From: Pseudomonas delhiensis
Lineage (GTDB): Bacteria > Pseudomonadota > Gammaproteobacteria > Pseudomonadales > Pseudomonadaceae
Direction: 5' to 3'
NCBI RefSeq assembly: GCF_900187975.1
Contig: NZ_FZPC01000041.1
Coordinates: 1 to 51,401 of the forward strand
DNA: 51,401 nt
Below the pieces are notes generated by a model. The model did not search any database. It had not been told where the DNA came from and saw only the letters and a program-made list of their open reading frames with translations. Shown here in pieces: positions 16,163 through 25,478 of this stretch. Both the position numbers and the translations under genes were made by a program. Positions within the stretch are counted from its first letter, which is position 1. Each line of letters begins with the position of its first letter.

Positions 16163-18118
16163 ATGGTCGCGTTCGTGCAACGGCGGTTGGCCAATCTGGG
16201 GACGGCGAAGAAATTGGCGCTGGGCTTCGGCCTGGTGCTGCTGCTGACAGCTTTGGTAGCCGGGATCGGCGTCGGGGCGCTGCGCTCCATCGAGCAGCGC
16301 TTCGGCCTGCTGGACGCCATGAGCGCGGTCAACCGCGAAGTCCTGGAGATGCGCCAGAGCGAGAAGGACTTCGTCCGCGACGCCAACCCCAAGGCCGCCG
16401 AGCAGTTGCGCCAGCGCGCCAAGGTCCTCGCCGGGCACGTCGAGCAGCTCAAGGCGCACCCCGGCCAGGCCGAGGCCATGGAGCGCGTCGCCCAGGCCAT
16501 GGCCGGCTACCTGGCGTCCTTCGACCGCTTCGAACAGGCCAGCAAGAGCCGCCACCTGGCCCTGGAGGCCGCCAACTGGTCGGTGTCCAGCGCCTCCAAC
16601 AGCCTGGACATCCTGCAGTCCAGCCTGGCCGACGACGGCGCCTACGAACTCAAGCAGAGCCAGGGCCAGAACGGCGAGGAACTGCTCAAGCAGGCGGCCC
16701 AGGTCGGCCAGCTCTACCGCCTGGTGCTGCAGGGCCTGAACGAAGCCCGCGCGCGCCTGGACCAGAAGGACGGCGAGGCCGGCGGCGACGCGCGCATCAA
16801 GTCCGCCGACGAGGCCCTGGAGCTGTCGAAGCAGCTGCAGGCGGCGATCACCGACCCGGCCTACGTCTCGGTGATCAAGGACGTGGCCACCAACATCGAC
16901 GGCTTCGGCAACAACCTCGGCGACTACTCCGCCGGCCTGGCCAAGGAACAGCAGGCGCACCGCGAGATGTCGCAGCGCGCCGAAGAGATGATGCAGCAGG
17001 TGGACGCCTCCTACGCCGCGCAGCAGGCGGCCATGGCCGGCGTGCTGCACGGCAGCGTGGGCGCCATGCTCGGTTCGGCGGCACTGGCGCTGCTGGTCGG
17101 CACCCTGGCCGCGCTGCTGATCAGCCTGCTGATCGTGCGCCCGCTGCGCCAGGTGATCGGCATGGCCAGCCGCATCGCCGAGGGCGACCTGAGCCAGACC
17201 ATCCGCGTCGAGCGCAAGGACGAGGTGGGCCAGCTGATGGCCGCGGTGGACGCCATGGCCCAGAGCCTGCGCGGCATCGTCGGCCGCCTGCACGACGGCG
17301 TCGGCCGCATCACCTCCTCGGCACAGGCGTTGTCCGGCGTCACCGAGCGCACCCAGAGCGGCGTCAACAGCCAGAAGGCCGAGACCGACCAGGTGGCCAC
17401 GGCGATGAACCAGATGGCCGCCACCGTCCACGAGGTGGCGCGCAACGCCGAGGCCGCGGCGCACTCCGCCGAGCAGGCGGACGGCACCGTGGCCAGCGGC
17501 CAGCAGGTGGTGCGGCGCACCCTCGGGCGCATCTCCGAGCTGGCCGAGGCGGTGCGCGAGGCCTCCGCCAGCATCCACGACCTGGGCCGCGAGAGCCAGA
17601 ACATCGGCAGCGTGCTCGACGTGATCAAGGCGGTGGCCGAGCAGACCAACCTGCTGGCGCTCAACGCCGCCATCGAGGCGGCGCGGGCCGGCGAGCAGGG
17701 CCGCGGCTTCGCCGTGGTGGCCGACGAGGTGCGCGCCCTGGCGCGGCGCACCCAGCAGTCCACGGCGGAGATCGAGAAGCTCATCGGCGCGCTGCAGAGC
17801 GGCGCCCAGGCCTCGGTGCAGCACATGCAGCACAGCCACCAGCTGGTGGAGAAGAGCGTCGGCGACGCCGAGCAGACCGAGACCGCGCTGGGCGAGATCG
17901 CCGCGGCGGTGGCGGTGATCCACCAGATGAACCAGCAGATCGCCGCGGCCTCCGAGCAGCAGAGCGCGGTGGCCGAGGAGATCAACCGCAGCGTCACCAG
18001 CATCCGCGGCATCGCCGACGAGTCGGCCCAGGCCATGGAGTCCACGGCGTCCTCCAGCGTCGAGCTGGCGCAGCTCAGCCGCGACCTGCAGGGGGTGGTG
18101 GGGCAGTTCCGCCTGTAG
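16163..18118 (+). CDS. Methyl-accepting chemotaxis protein with a large helical sensor domain
   Basis: A 651-residue chemoreceptor. TM1 is about residues 20-40, a periplasmic helical domain of about 255 residues follows, and TM2 is about 299-325. HAMP starts at [20 protein letters not shown]. The cytoplasmic hairpin tip is [20 protein letters not shown], continuing [15 protein letters not shown]. The size and coiled-coil nature of the sensor domain fit the helical bimodular (HBM) class, but I cannot name the ligand. There is no C-terminal CheR-docking pentapeptide. The start was chosen at MVAFVQRR after GGGGGAG; longer in-frame starts would put a hydrophilic extension ahead of TM1. It corresponds by position to PA1646. 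Confidence 0.93.
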   Translation: MVAFVQRRLANLGTAKKLALGFGLVLLLTALVAGIGVGALRSIEQRFGLLDAMSAVNREVLEMRQSEKDFVRDANPKAAEQLRQRAKVLAGHVEQLKAHPGQAEAMERVAQAMAGYLASFDRFEQASKSRHLALEAANWSVSSASNSLDILQSSLADDGAYELKQSQGQNGEELLKQAAQVGQLYRLVLQGLNEARARLDQKDGEAGGDARIKSADEALELSKQLQAAITDPAYVSVIKDVATNIDGFGNNLGDYSAGLAKEQQAHREMSQRAEEMMQQVDASYAAQQAAMAGVLHGSVGAMLGSAALALLVGTLAALLISLLIVRPLRQVIGMASRIAEGDLSQTIRVERKDEVGQLMAAVDAMAQSLRGIVGRLHDGVGRITSSAQALSGVTERTQSGVNSQKAETDQVATAMNQMAATVHEVARNAEAAAHSAEQADGTVASGQQVVRRTLGRISELAEAVREASASIHDLGRESQNIGSVLDVIKAVAEQTNLLALNAAIEAARAGEQGRGFAVVADEVRALARRTQQSTAEIEKLIGALQSGAQASVQHMQHSHQLVEKSVGDAEQTETALGEIAAAVAVIHQMNQQIAAASEQQSAVAEEINRSVTSIRGIADESAQAMESTASSSVELAQLSRDLQGVVGQFRL

Positions 18119-18125
18119 GCAGCCT

Positions 18126-18383
18126 GTAGGAGCGGGCCCTGCCCGCGAATCGCGCGCAGGGCGCGCTCCTACAGGGGAATGGTGTGGGTGGAGCGGCGTA
18201 GGAGCGGATCTCATCCGCGAATCGCGCCGATACGTCCGGCTATCGCGGACAAGGTCCGCTCCTACGGTTCCAGGACGCACGGACGTAGGAGCGGACTCCG
18301 TCCGCGACTGGATTCACCGGCCACGCCGGACACCCTGGCCGCACGGACGGCGGCGGATAACCGCGAACGGTTATTCGCCCTGC
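18126..18383. repeat. Repeat cluster: three family A elements and one family C arm
   Basis: Family A pairs lie at 18126-18172 and 18198-18265, and a single family A arm at 18285-18307. A family C arm at 18352-18383 reads GCAGGGCGAATAACCG on the minus strand. The family C arm encodes the last residues and the TAA stop of the SulP gene (18371-18373). No gene is seen between the chemoreceptor and SulP stops. Confidence 0.88.
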
Positions 18384-20086
18384 GTCGCCGGGGACTGCGT
18401 GCTTTCCTGCTGGCGCTTGTACCAGCGCCGGTAGGCGTTCACCCCGGCGCGCACCGAGCTGAACACCAGCGGCGGCTTCAGCTCGCCCAGCTGGCCGGAG
18501 CGCTCCATCATCGCCAGGGTTTCCCGCGGCACCCGCGCCAGGGACAGGTGCACGTCCTGCGCCGCCAGGGTCTGCTGCACCTCGCGCAGCACCGTCAGGC
18601 CGCTGACGTCCAGGTTCAGCACGCCCTCGGCGTTGAGCAGCACGGCGCGCGGCGCCTTGGTCTGCGCCACCACCTGCAGCAGGCGCTGCTTGAAGTAGTC
18701 GGCGTTGAAGAACAGCAGCGGCGCGTCGAAGCGGTAGATCACCAGGCCCGGCAGGGTGTGCGCCTGCGGGTAGTGGCTCAGTTCCACCTGGCCGTCGATG
18801 CCGTGGACCCAGCCGAGCACCGCGTCGCTCGGCCGGTAGGTCAGGTACAGCAGGCGCAGCAGGGCGATGACGATGGCCACGAAGATGCCCGGCAGCACGC
18901 CGACGCTGAGCACCCCGACGGTGGTCAGCAGGCACAGGCCGAACTCGAAGCGCGACAGGCGCCAGAAGCCCTTGAGCGCGCTGAAGTCGATCAGCCCCCA
19001 GCCGGCCATCAGCAGCACCGCGCCCAGGGCGGGCATGGGGATCCAGCCCAGCGGGGCGCTGAACAGCACCAGGGCCAGGCCGATGACCAGCGCCGCGACC
19101 ACGCCGACCAACTGCGTCTGGCCGCCGACCATGTCGTTGACCGCGGTGCGCGAGTCGGCGCCGCTGATGACGAAGCCCTGGGACACCCCGGCGCCGATAT
19201 TGGCCACCCCCAGGGCGATCATCTCGCGGCTGGCGTCGATGCTGTAGCCGTGGCGCGCGGCGAAGCTGCGGGCGGTGAGCATGGCGCTGCAGAAGCTGAC
19301 GATGGTGATGCCCAGGGCGTCGCGGAACAGGTTGCCCATCTCCTGCACGCTGGTGCGCGGCCAGCTCAGCTCCGGCAGGCCCTGGGGCACCGCGCCGAGC
19401 AGGGCGACGCCGTAGCGGTCCAGGCCCAGCGCCACGCTGGCCAGGGTGGCGAAGAGCACGCCCACCAGGGCGCCGGGGACCTTCGGGTAGCGCCGTGGCA
19501 GCAGGATCATCAGCAGCAGGGTGGCCACGCCCAGGGCCAGCGTCGGCAGGTGGGTACTGCCGAGGTTGCGCAGCAGCGCCAGCAGGCCGGCGAGGAAGCC
19601 GCTGGTCTCGGTGTGGTAGCCCAGCAGCTTGCCCAACTGGCCGGCGATCAGGCTCAGGCCGATGCCGTTGAGGTAGCCCACCAGGGTCGGCCGCGACAGG
19701 AAGCTGGCGACGAAGCCCGCGCGCACCAGGCCGCCGACGATGGACAGCAGCCCGACCATCACCGCGACTATCATCGACAGCTGCAGCAGGCGCTGCGGAT
19801 CGCCCGCCGCCAGCGGCGTGATGGCCGCCGCGACCATGGCCGCGGTGGCGGCGTCGGGGCCCACCATCAGCTGCCTGGAGCTGCCCACCAGGGCGTAGAT
19901 CAGCATCGGCAGGATGCAGGCGTAGAGCCCGACCTGGGCCGGGAAGCCGATGATCTGGGCGTAGGCGATGGCGGTGGGGATCTGGATGGCGGCCACCGAC
20001 AGGCCGGCGAGCATGTCCGGGCGCAGCCAGACGGCGCGGTAGTGCAGCAGGTTGTCCAGGCCGGGCAGCCAGCGGGTGAGGGGCAT
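18371..20086 (-). CDS. SulP-family anion (sulfate) permease with STAS domain
   Basis: A 571-residue inner-membrane transporter. The N-terminal region (DMLAGLSVAAIQIPTAIAYA) is the SulP signature. About a dozen hydrophobic segments follow to residue 410 or so, and then a cytoplasmic STAS domain (about 425-545). The family moves sulfate, bicarbonate or dicarboxylates; the substrate here is not decidable from sequence. GGAAG sits 6 bases before the start. The C-terminus QGE-stop lies inside a family C repeat, so the repeat has replaced or supplied the end of the gene. It corresponds by position to PA1647. Confidence 0.92.
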   Translation of the reverse strand: MPLTRWLPGLDNLLHYRAVWLRPDMLAGLSVAAIQIPTAIAYAQIIGFPAQVGLYACILPMLIYALVGSSRQLMVGPDAATAAMVAAAITPLAAGDPQRLLQLSMIVAVMVGLLSIVGGLVRAGFVASFLSRPTLVGYLNGIGLSLIAGQLGKLLGYHTETSGFLAGLLALLRNLGSTHLPTLALGVATLLLMILLPRRYPKVPGALVGVLFATLASVALGLDRYGVALLGAVPQGLPELSWPRTSVQEMGNLFRDALGITIVSFCSAMLTARSFAARHGYSIDASREMIALGVANIGAGVSQGFVISGADSRTAVNDMVGGQTQLVGVVAALVIGLALVLFSAPLGWIPMPALGAVLLMAGWGLIDFSALKGFWRLSRFEFGLCLLTTVGVLSVGVLPGIFVAIVIALLRLLYLTYRPSDAVLGWVHGIDGQVELSHYPQAHTLPGLVIYRFDAPLLFFNADYFKQRLLQVVAQTKAPRAVLLNAEGVLNLDVSGLTVLREVQQTLAAQDVHLSLARVPRETLAMMERSGQLGELKPPLVFSSVRAGVNAYRRWYKRQQESTQSPATQGE

Positions 20087-20211
20087 GGGTGTCTTCCGTG
20101 AAACGTCGGGGCTGAAGCTTAGCCGCAGTGTAGGGCCGCGGCTTGCCCGGCGTCAGTGCCTGGCGTAGGAGGACGAAGGATTTCGAGAAGGATGGCGCCG
20201 GGATGCTTTTC

Positions 20212-20278
20212 GTAGGATGGGTTGAGCGAAACCCATGCGGTGCTGGTGATGGGTATCGCTTCGCTCAACCCATCCTAC
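20212..20278. repeat. Family B palindromic pair
   Basis: GTAGGATGGGTTGAGCG faces an inverted CGCTCAACCCATCCTAC. It is the same family as 6914-6988 with a shorter middle. With the next two repeats it occupies most of the 329 bases between the SulP start and the oxidoreductase stop; no gene is visible there. Confidence 0.85.
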
Positions 20279-20299
20279 GTCAGCGTTTCTCTTGCACCT

Positions 20300-20346
20300 G
20301 TAGGAGCGGGCCCTGCCCGCGATTCGCGCCCAGGGGGCGCTCCTAC
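20300..20346. repeat. Family A REP pair
   Basis: A GTAGGAGCGGGCCCTGCCCG copy faces an inverted copy ending GGGCGCTCCTAC, separated by a few bases. The stem resembles that at 18126-18172. Confidence 0.83.
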
Positions 20347-20369
20347 AGGGTGCCACATGGTTCAGTACC

Positions 20370-20406
20370 GTAGGGCGCATAACGCCCGGGGCGTTATGCG
20401 CCCTAC
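20370..20406. repeat. Family C palindrome, compact form
   Basis: GTAGGGCGCATAACGCCC and its exact inverted copy meet with one base between them (37 bases in all). It begins 10 bases beyond the stop codon of the minus-strand oxidoreductase gene and could act as its 3' hairpin, although no T-run follows on that strand. Confidence 0.85.
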
Positions 20407-20415
20407 GGTGGGCCT

Positions 20416-21420
20416 TCAGAGCTTGAGGATGAGCTTGCCGAAGTTCTCGCCCTTGAACAGTTTGAGCAGCGTCTGCGGGAAGGTCTGCAGGCCCTCGACT
20501 ATGTCTTCCTTCGACTTCAGCTTGCCCTCGGCCAGCCAGCCGGCCATCTCGCGCATGGCCTCGGGGTAGCGGCTGACGTAGTCCATTACCACCATGCCCT
20601 CCATGCGGGCGCGGTTGACCAGCAGCGACAGGTAGTTGGCCGGGCCCTTCACCGCCTGCTTGTTGTTGTACTGGCTGATGGCGCCGCAGATCACGATGCG
20701 CGCCCTGGGCGCCAGGCGCGCCAGGCAGGCGTCGAGGATGTCGCCGCCGACGTTGTCGAAGAACACGTCGATGCCGTTGGGGCAGCTGCGCTTGAGGCCC
20801 ATGGCGATGTCCTCGTTCTTGTAGTCGACGGCGCCGTCGAAGCCCAGTTCCTGCACCAGGTAGCGGCACTTGTCCTCGCCGCCGGCGATGCCGATCACGG
20901 TGCAGCCCTTGATCCTGGCGATCTGCCCGACCACGCTGCCCACCGCGCCGGCCGCGGCGGAAACCACCACGGTCTCGCCGGCCTTGGGCAGGCCGACGTC
21001 GAGCAGGCCGAAGTAGGCGGTCATGCCGGTCATGCCCAGGGCCGAGAGGTACAGCGGCAGCGGCGCGCGGTTGGCGTCGATCTTGTAGAAGCCCCTGGGC
21101 TCGCCGAGGAAGTAGTCCTGCACGCCGAGGGCGCCGTTGACGTGGTCGCCGACGACGAAGGCCGGGTGGTTCGAGGCCACCACCTGGCCCACGCCGAGGG
21201 CGCGCATCACCTCGCCGACGCCCACCGGGGGGATGTAGGACTTGGCGTCGTTGAGCCAGCCGCGCATGGCCGGGTCCAGCGACAGGTACAGGTTGCGCAC
21301 CAGCACCTGGCCGGGGCCGGGCTCGCCGAGCGGGGTTTCCTGGTAGCGGAAGGTGTCCTGGTCGATGGCGCCCTGGGGGCGCTGGGCGAGCACGAACTGG
21401 CGGTTGAGCGGGGCGGTCAT
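20416..21420 (-). CDS. NADP-dependent medium-chain oxidoreductase (CurA/leukotriene B4 dehydrogenase-like)
   Basis: A 334-residue zinc-independent medium-chain dehydrogenase/reductase. It has the family opening PLNRQFVLAQRPQG, a substrate domain with LYLSLDPAMRGW, and the nucleotide-binding motif AAAGAVGSVVGQIAR. Members reduce alpha,beta-unsaturated ketones or aldehydes with NADPH. The start was taken at MTAPLNRQ, where homology-like sequence begins. The 31-residue in-frame extension upstream is rich in Arg and Ser and unlikely to be translated. The ribosome site is weak. It is divergent from the SDR gene and corresponds by position to PA1648. Confidence 0.92.
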   Translation of the reverse strand: MTAPLNRQFVLAQRPQGAIDQDTFRYQETPLGEPGPGQVLVRNLYLSLDPAMRGWLNDAKSYIPPVGVGEVMRALGVGQVVASNHPAFVVGDHVNGALGVQDYFLGEPRGFYKIDANRAPLPLYLSALGMTGMTAYFGLLDVGLPKAGETVVVSAAAGAVGSVVGQIARIKGCTVIGIAGGEDKCRYLVQELGFDGAVDYKNEDIAMGLKRSCPNGIDVFFDNVGGDILDACLARLAPRARIVICGAISQYNNKQAVKGPANYLSLLVNRARMEGMVVMDYVSRYPEAMREMAGWLAEGKLKSKEDIVEGLQTFPQTLLKLFKGENFGKLILKL

Positions 21421-21642
21421 GGCGATGCTCTCACGGAGGGGAAGTCCTAGGGATAGTCCGCGCCGCGGGCCTAGGCAAGCTGCAACCGACCGCGAGAATG
21501 CCGGGCTATCCATGGCGATGATTCTTTCCTGGCCGCTTCATCACCATTACGGATAGTGCCAGCTACAGCGGCCTGATAGTGCTGTGCCCGCGCGTGGGGC
21601 TGGCTAGACTCGGACGATTCTCCATCCGTTCGAGGACTGTCC

Positions 21643-22404
21643 ATGAGTCAGCTGCTTTCCGGCCAGGTCGCCCTGGTCACCGGCGCCGCCGCCGGCATCG
21701 GCCGCGCCACCGCCCAGGCTTTCGCCCGCGAGGGCATCAAGGTGGTGGTCGCCGACCTCGACGCCGCCGGCGGCGAAGCCACCGCCGAGCTGATCCGCGC
21801 CGCGGGTGGGCAGGCGCGCTTCATCCGCTGCGACGTGACCCGCGACGCCGAGGTCGAGGCGCTGGTGGCCGCCACCGTGGAGGCCTATGGCCGCCTGGAC
21901 TACGCCTTCAACAACGCCGGCATCGAGATCGAGCAGGGCAAGCTGGCCGACGGCAAGGAAAGCGAGTTCGACGCCATCATGGGCGTCAACGTCAAGGGCG
22001 TCTGGCTGTGCATGAAGCACCAGATCCCGGTGATGCTCGCCCAGGGCGGCGGCGCCATCGTCAACACCGCCTCGGTGGCCGGCCTGGGCGCGGCGCCGAA
22101 GATGAGCATCTACGCCGCCTCCAAGCACGCGGTGATCGGCCTGACCAAGTCGGCGGCCGTCGAATACGCGAAGAAGAAGGTGCGCATCAACGCCGTATGC
22201 CCGGCGGTGATCGACACCGACATGTTCCGCCGCGCCTACGAGGCCGACCCGAAGAAGGCCGAGTTCGCCGCCGCCATGCACCCGGTGGGCCGCGTCGGCA
22301 AGGTCGAGGAGATCGCCGCGGCGGTGCTCTACCTGTGCAGCGACAACGCCGGCTTCACCACCGGCATCGCGCTGCCGGTGGATGGCGGCCACACCGCGCT
22401 CTGA
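21643..22404 (+). CDS. Short-chain dehydrogenase/reductase
   Basis: A 253-residue classical SDR. It has the cofactor motif TGAAAGIG (13-20), NNAG (90-93) and the catalytic Ser144, Tyr157 and Lys161 (YAASK). Asp38 at the end of strand 2 (VADLD) suggests NAD preference. The C-terminal ITTGIALPVDGGHTAL-type ending is standard. It is a single gene, divergent from the CurA-like oxidoreductase, with TAGACT at 21605-21610 as a possible -10. The substrate is unknown. The downstream space is a family C repeat shared with the convergent ATPase gene. Confidence 0.93.
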   Translation: MSQLLSGQVALVTGAAAGIGRATAQAFAREGIKVVVADLDAAGGEATAELIRAAGGQARFIRCDVTRDAEVEALVAATVEAYGRLDYAFNNAGIEIEQGKLADGKESEFDAIMGVNVKGVWLCMKHQIPVMLAQGGGAIVNTASVAGLGAAPKMSIYAASKHAVIGLTKSAAVEYAKKKVRINAVCPAVIDTDMFRRAYEADPKKAEFAAAMHPVGRVGKVEEIAAAVLYLCSDNAGFTTGIALPVDGGHTAL

Positions 22405-22414
22405 GCCGGGCAGC

Positions 22415-22492
22415 GGCGGATGACCGTTCACGGTTATCCGCCCGACGGGACGGTGGCGTAGGGCGAATAACGCCCCGGGCGTTATCCGCCGT
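22415..22492. repeat. Family C palindromic elements between convergent genes
   Basis: A GGCGGATGACCGTTCACGG arm at 22415 and a compact GTAGGGCGAATAACGCCC element at 22458-22490 fill the gap between the SDR and ATPase stops. They begin about 10 bases after the SDR stop and end about 20 bases before the ATPase stop. Confidence 0.82.
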
Positions 22493-22510
22493 CCCCGGCG
22501 AAACCACCTT

Positions 22511-25243
22511 TCAGCGTTCCGCCAATCGCGCCGCCAGTCCGCTGCGGCGGATCACCCACTTCTCCAGCTCGGCGCCGATGAACACCAGCAGCCCCGCGCC
22601 CAGCACCCGCAGCCACTCGGCCGGGCTGAGGTCGGTGGAGCCGAAGAGCTCCTGCATCCAGGGCGCGTAGGTGAAGGCCAGCTGCAGCGGGATGCACGCG
22701 GCGATGGCCAGCAGCACCCAGTGGTTGCCGAACAGCCCCTCGCGGCTGAGTACCGGGCCGAAGATCGAGCGGCTGTTGATCAGGTAGAACATCTCTCCCA
22801 CCACCACCGCGTTGACCGCCATGGTCCGCGCCGAGTCGATACCGGTGCCGCGCTGCAGCTCCCAGAGGAACAGGCCGAAGGCGCCGAGCATCATCAGCAG
22901 CGCCACCATCAGCACGCGCCAGACGAAGAACCCGGAGAGCAGGGCGTTGCCCGGCGGCCGCGGGCGGCGGCGCATGATGTCGCGCTCGGCCGGCTCGAAG
23001 GCCAGGGCCAGGCCCAGGGTGCTGGAGGTGACCATGTTGATCCACAGCACCTGCGCCGGCGTCAGCGGCAGGCCCAGGCCGAGGAAGAGCGCGGCGATCA
23101 CCACCAGCGCCTCGCCGCCGTTGGTCGGCAGCATGAACAGGATGAACTTCTTCAGGTTGTCGTAGACCGCGCGGCCCTCGCGCACGGCGCTGGCGATGCT
23201 GGCGAAGTTGTCGTCGGCCAGCACCACGTCGGCGGCCTCTCGCGCCGCCTCGGTGCCCTTGCGGCCCATGGCCACGCCGACCTCGGCGCGCTTGAGCGCC
23301 GGGGCGTCGTTGACGCCGTCGCCGGTCATCGCCACCACCTGGCCGTCCTCCTGCAGGGCCTGCACCAGGCGCAGCTTGTGCTCGGGGCTGGCGCGGGCGA
23401 AGACGTCCACGTCCAGGGCCACGCGGCGCAGCTCGGCGTCGTCCATCAGCGCCACCTCGGCGCCGGTCACCGCCGGCAGGCCGACGCCGATGCCCAGGCG
23501 GGCGCCGATGGCGCGGGCGGTCTCGGCGTGGTCGCCGGTGATCATCTTGACGCGGATGCCGGCCTGCTGGCAGTGCGCCACGGCGGCGATGGCCTCGGCC
23601 CGTGGCGGGTCGATCAGGCCCACCAGGGCCAGCAGGGTGAAGCCCTCGGCGACGTCCTCGAAGCCCAGCTGCGCGCCCCGCGGCGCCGCCGGCCGCGCGG
23701 CCAGGGCCAGCAGGCGCAGGCCGCGGGCGGCGGTGTCGGTGGCCATGCGCCGCCAGTAGTCCGGGTCCAGCGGCGCCTCGCCGGCGTCGGTGAGCTGCGT
23801 CGAGCACATCTCCAGGATGCGCTCCGGCGCGCCCTTGACCAGTATCCACGGGCGGCCCCCGGCGTCCTGGTGGCTGCTGGCCATGAAGCGGTGCTGCGAC
23901 TCGAAGGGGATGCTGTCCAGCCGCGGCCAGTCCTGCGCGCAGGCCTCCTGGGGCAGCCCGGCCTTGGCGCCGAGCACCAGTAGCGCGCCTTCGGTGGGGT
24001 CGCCCTCGATGCTCCACTGGCCGCCATCCTCGCGCAGCTGGGCGTCGTTGCACAGCACCCCGGCGCGGATCGCCCGCAGCAGCGCCGGCTGCGCGTCGGG
24101 CTGCACTGCGCGGCCGTCGACGCTGAAGCCGCCCACGGGGACGTAGCCGACGCCTTCCACCTCGTACACCCGCTCGGCGCAGACCAGGCGCTGCACGGTC
24201 ATCTCGTTGCAGGTCAGGGTGCCGGTCTTGTCCGAGCAGATCACCGTCACCGAGCCCAGCGTCTCCACCGCCGGCAGGCGCCGCACGATGGCGCGCTGGC
24301 GGGCCATGCGCTGCACGCCCAGGGCCAGGGTCACGGTCATGATCGCCGGCAGCCCCTCGGGGATGGCCGAGGCCACCAGGGCCACCACCATCATGAACAT
24401 CTGTTCCGGCGTCTCGCCCAGCCACAGGGTGCCGAGCAGGAACACCAGGGCGCCGATGCCGAGGATGACCATGGCCAGGATGCGGCCGAAGCGGTCGATC
24501 TGCCGCAGCAGCGGGGTGGTCAGGTTCTCCACGCTGCTGAGCATCTGGTTGATGCGCCCGAGCTCGGTGTCCGCCCCGGTGCCCACCACCAGCCCGCGGG
24601 CCTGGCCGTAGACCACCAGGGTGCCGGAGTAGGCCATGCCGTAGCGGTCGCCCAGGGGCGCGTCGGCGGCCACCGCCTGGGCGTTCTTTTCCACCGGCAG
24701 GGATTCGCCGGTCAGCGCCGCCTCGTCGACGCGCAGCTCCTTGCCGCCGAGCAGGCGCAGGTCGGCCGGCACGCGGTCGCCGGAGGCCAGCAGCACCAGG
24801 TCTCCGGGGACCAGGGCGGCGGCGTCGATCTGCTGGCGCTTGCCCTGGCGCACCACGGTGGCGGTGGAGGAGAGCATGCCGCGGATGGCGTCCAGCGCCG
24901 ATTCGGCCTTGCCTTCCTGGATGAAGCCGATCACCGCGTTGATCAGCACCGCGCCGAGCAGCACGGCGGTGTCCACCCAGTGGCCGAGCAGCGCGGTGAC
25001 CAGCGCGGCGGCGAGCATCACGTAGAGCAGGATGTTGTGGAACTGCAGCAGCAGGCGCAGCAGCGGGCCGCGCCGGCGCGGCGGCGCCAGGCGGTTCTCG
25101 CCGTACTGCTGGCGGCGGCTCTGCACCTCGGCCTCGTCGAGGCCGGCGGGGCCGCTGCGCAGGCGGGCCTGGACCTCGTCGCCGGCGAGGCTGTGCCAGG
25201 GTGTGGCGCTGGCGTCGGAGTGGGGAACGCGGCGTCGGCTCAT
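22511..25243 (-). CDS. P2A-like cation-transporting P-type ATPase
   Basis: A 910-residue P-type pump in the inner membrane. Motifs are TGES in the actuator domain, PEGLPA in M4 (295-300), the phosphorylation site DKTGTLT with Asp338, and GDGVNDAP in the hinge. PEGLPA is typical of the Ca2+-ATPase (SERCA/PMR1) branch. M5 keeps Asn708 and Glu711 (TNGGE) and M6 keeps Asn736 and Thr739. However, the Asp that follows the Thr in SERCA (Asp800) is Ser740, so the transported ion is uncertain. The start was put at MSRRRVPHSDA behind AGGAG; an in-frame Cys-rich upstream extension was discarded. I do not recall a counterpart here in PAO1, so it may be an insertion. Confidence 0.9.
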   Translation of the reverse strand: MSRRRVPHSDASATPWHSLAGDEVQARLRSGPAGLDEAEVQSRRQQYGENRLAPPRRRGPLLRLLLQFHNILLYVMLAAALVTALLGHWVDTAVLLGAVLINAVIGFIQEGKAESALDAIRGMLSSTATVVRQGKRQQIDAAALVPGDLVLLASGDRVPADLRLLGGKELRVDEAALTGESLPVEKNAQAVAADAPLGDRYGMAYSGTLVVYGQARGLVVGTGADTELGRINQMLSSVENLTTPLLRQIDRFGRILAMVILGIGALVFLLGTLWLGETPEQMFMMVVALVASAIPEGLPAIMTVTLALGVQRMARQRAIVRRLPAVETLGSVTVICSDKTGTLTCNEMTVQRLVCAERVYEVEGVGYVPVGGFSVDGRAVQPDAQPALLRAIRAGVLCNDAQLREDGGQWSIEGDPTEGALLVLGAKAGLPQEACAQDWPRLDSIPFESQHRFMASSHQDAGGRPWILVKGAPERILEMCSTQLTDAGEAPLDPDYWRRMATDTAARGLRLLALAARPAAPRGAQLGFEDVAEGFTLLALVGLIDPPRAEAIAAVAHCQQAGIRVKMITGDHAETARAIGARLGIGVGLPAVTGAEVALMDDAELRRVALDVDVFARASPEHKLRLVQALQEDGQVVAMTGDGVNDAPALKRAEVGVAMGRKGTEAAREAADVVLADDNFASIASAVREGRAVYDNLKKFILFMLPTNGGEALVVIAALFLGLGLPLTPAQVLWINMVTSSTLGLALAFEPAERDIMRRRPRPPGNALLSGFFVWRVLMVALLMMLGAFGLFLWELQRGTGIDSARTMAVNAVVVGEMFYLINSRSIFGPVLSREGLFGNHWVLLAIAACIPLQLAFTYAPWMQELFGSTDLSPAEWLRVLGAGLLVFIGAELEKWVIRRSGLAARLAER

Positions 25244-25478
25244 GCAGGGCTCCTGTCGAGGGGAGGGCAGGGATGGGCTACAGCATGGACAGGCGCGCGC
25301 CGTACGGGCTTGACCTGGAACAGCGCAGGCGACCGGCGTGCGCCCAGTGTTTTGCATTCTGTTACAGCAGGAAGCGCTTTTGGCCGGCAGGGACAGTTAC
25401 AAAGGCCACACTGGTAGGAAGAATCGGCCTACGGCGGCGTCAGACCGCCCCTTCGCGTGCTGCAGGAGAACCACAACG

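Noticed and set aside
15742..18129. 795-residue plus-strand frame overlapping the chemoreceptor
   Set aside because: Shifted-frame shadow of the chemoreceptor, rich in Arg, Gly and Pro and without domains.
21421..21642. Possible small gene or RNA in the divergent gap between the two oxidoreductases
   Set aside because: No coding frame with a ribosome site, no stable long stem and no terminator; only short direct repeats (GATAGTG) were seen.
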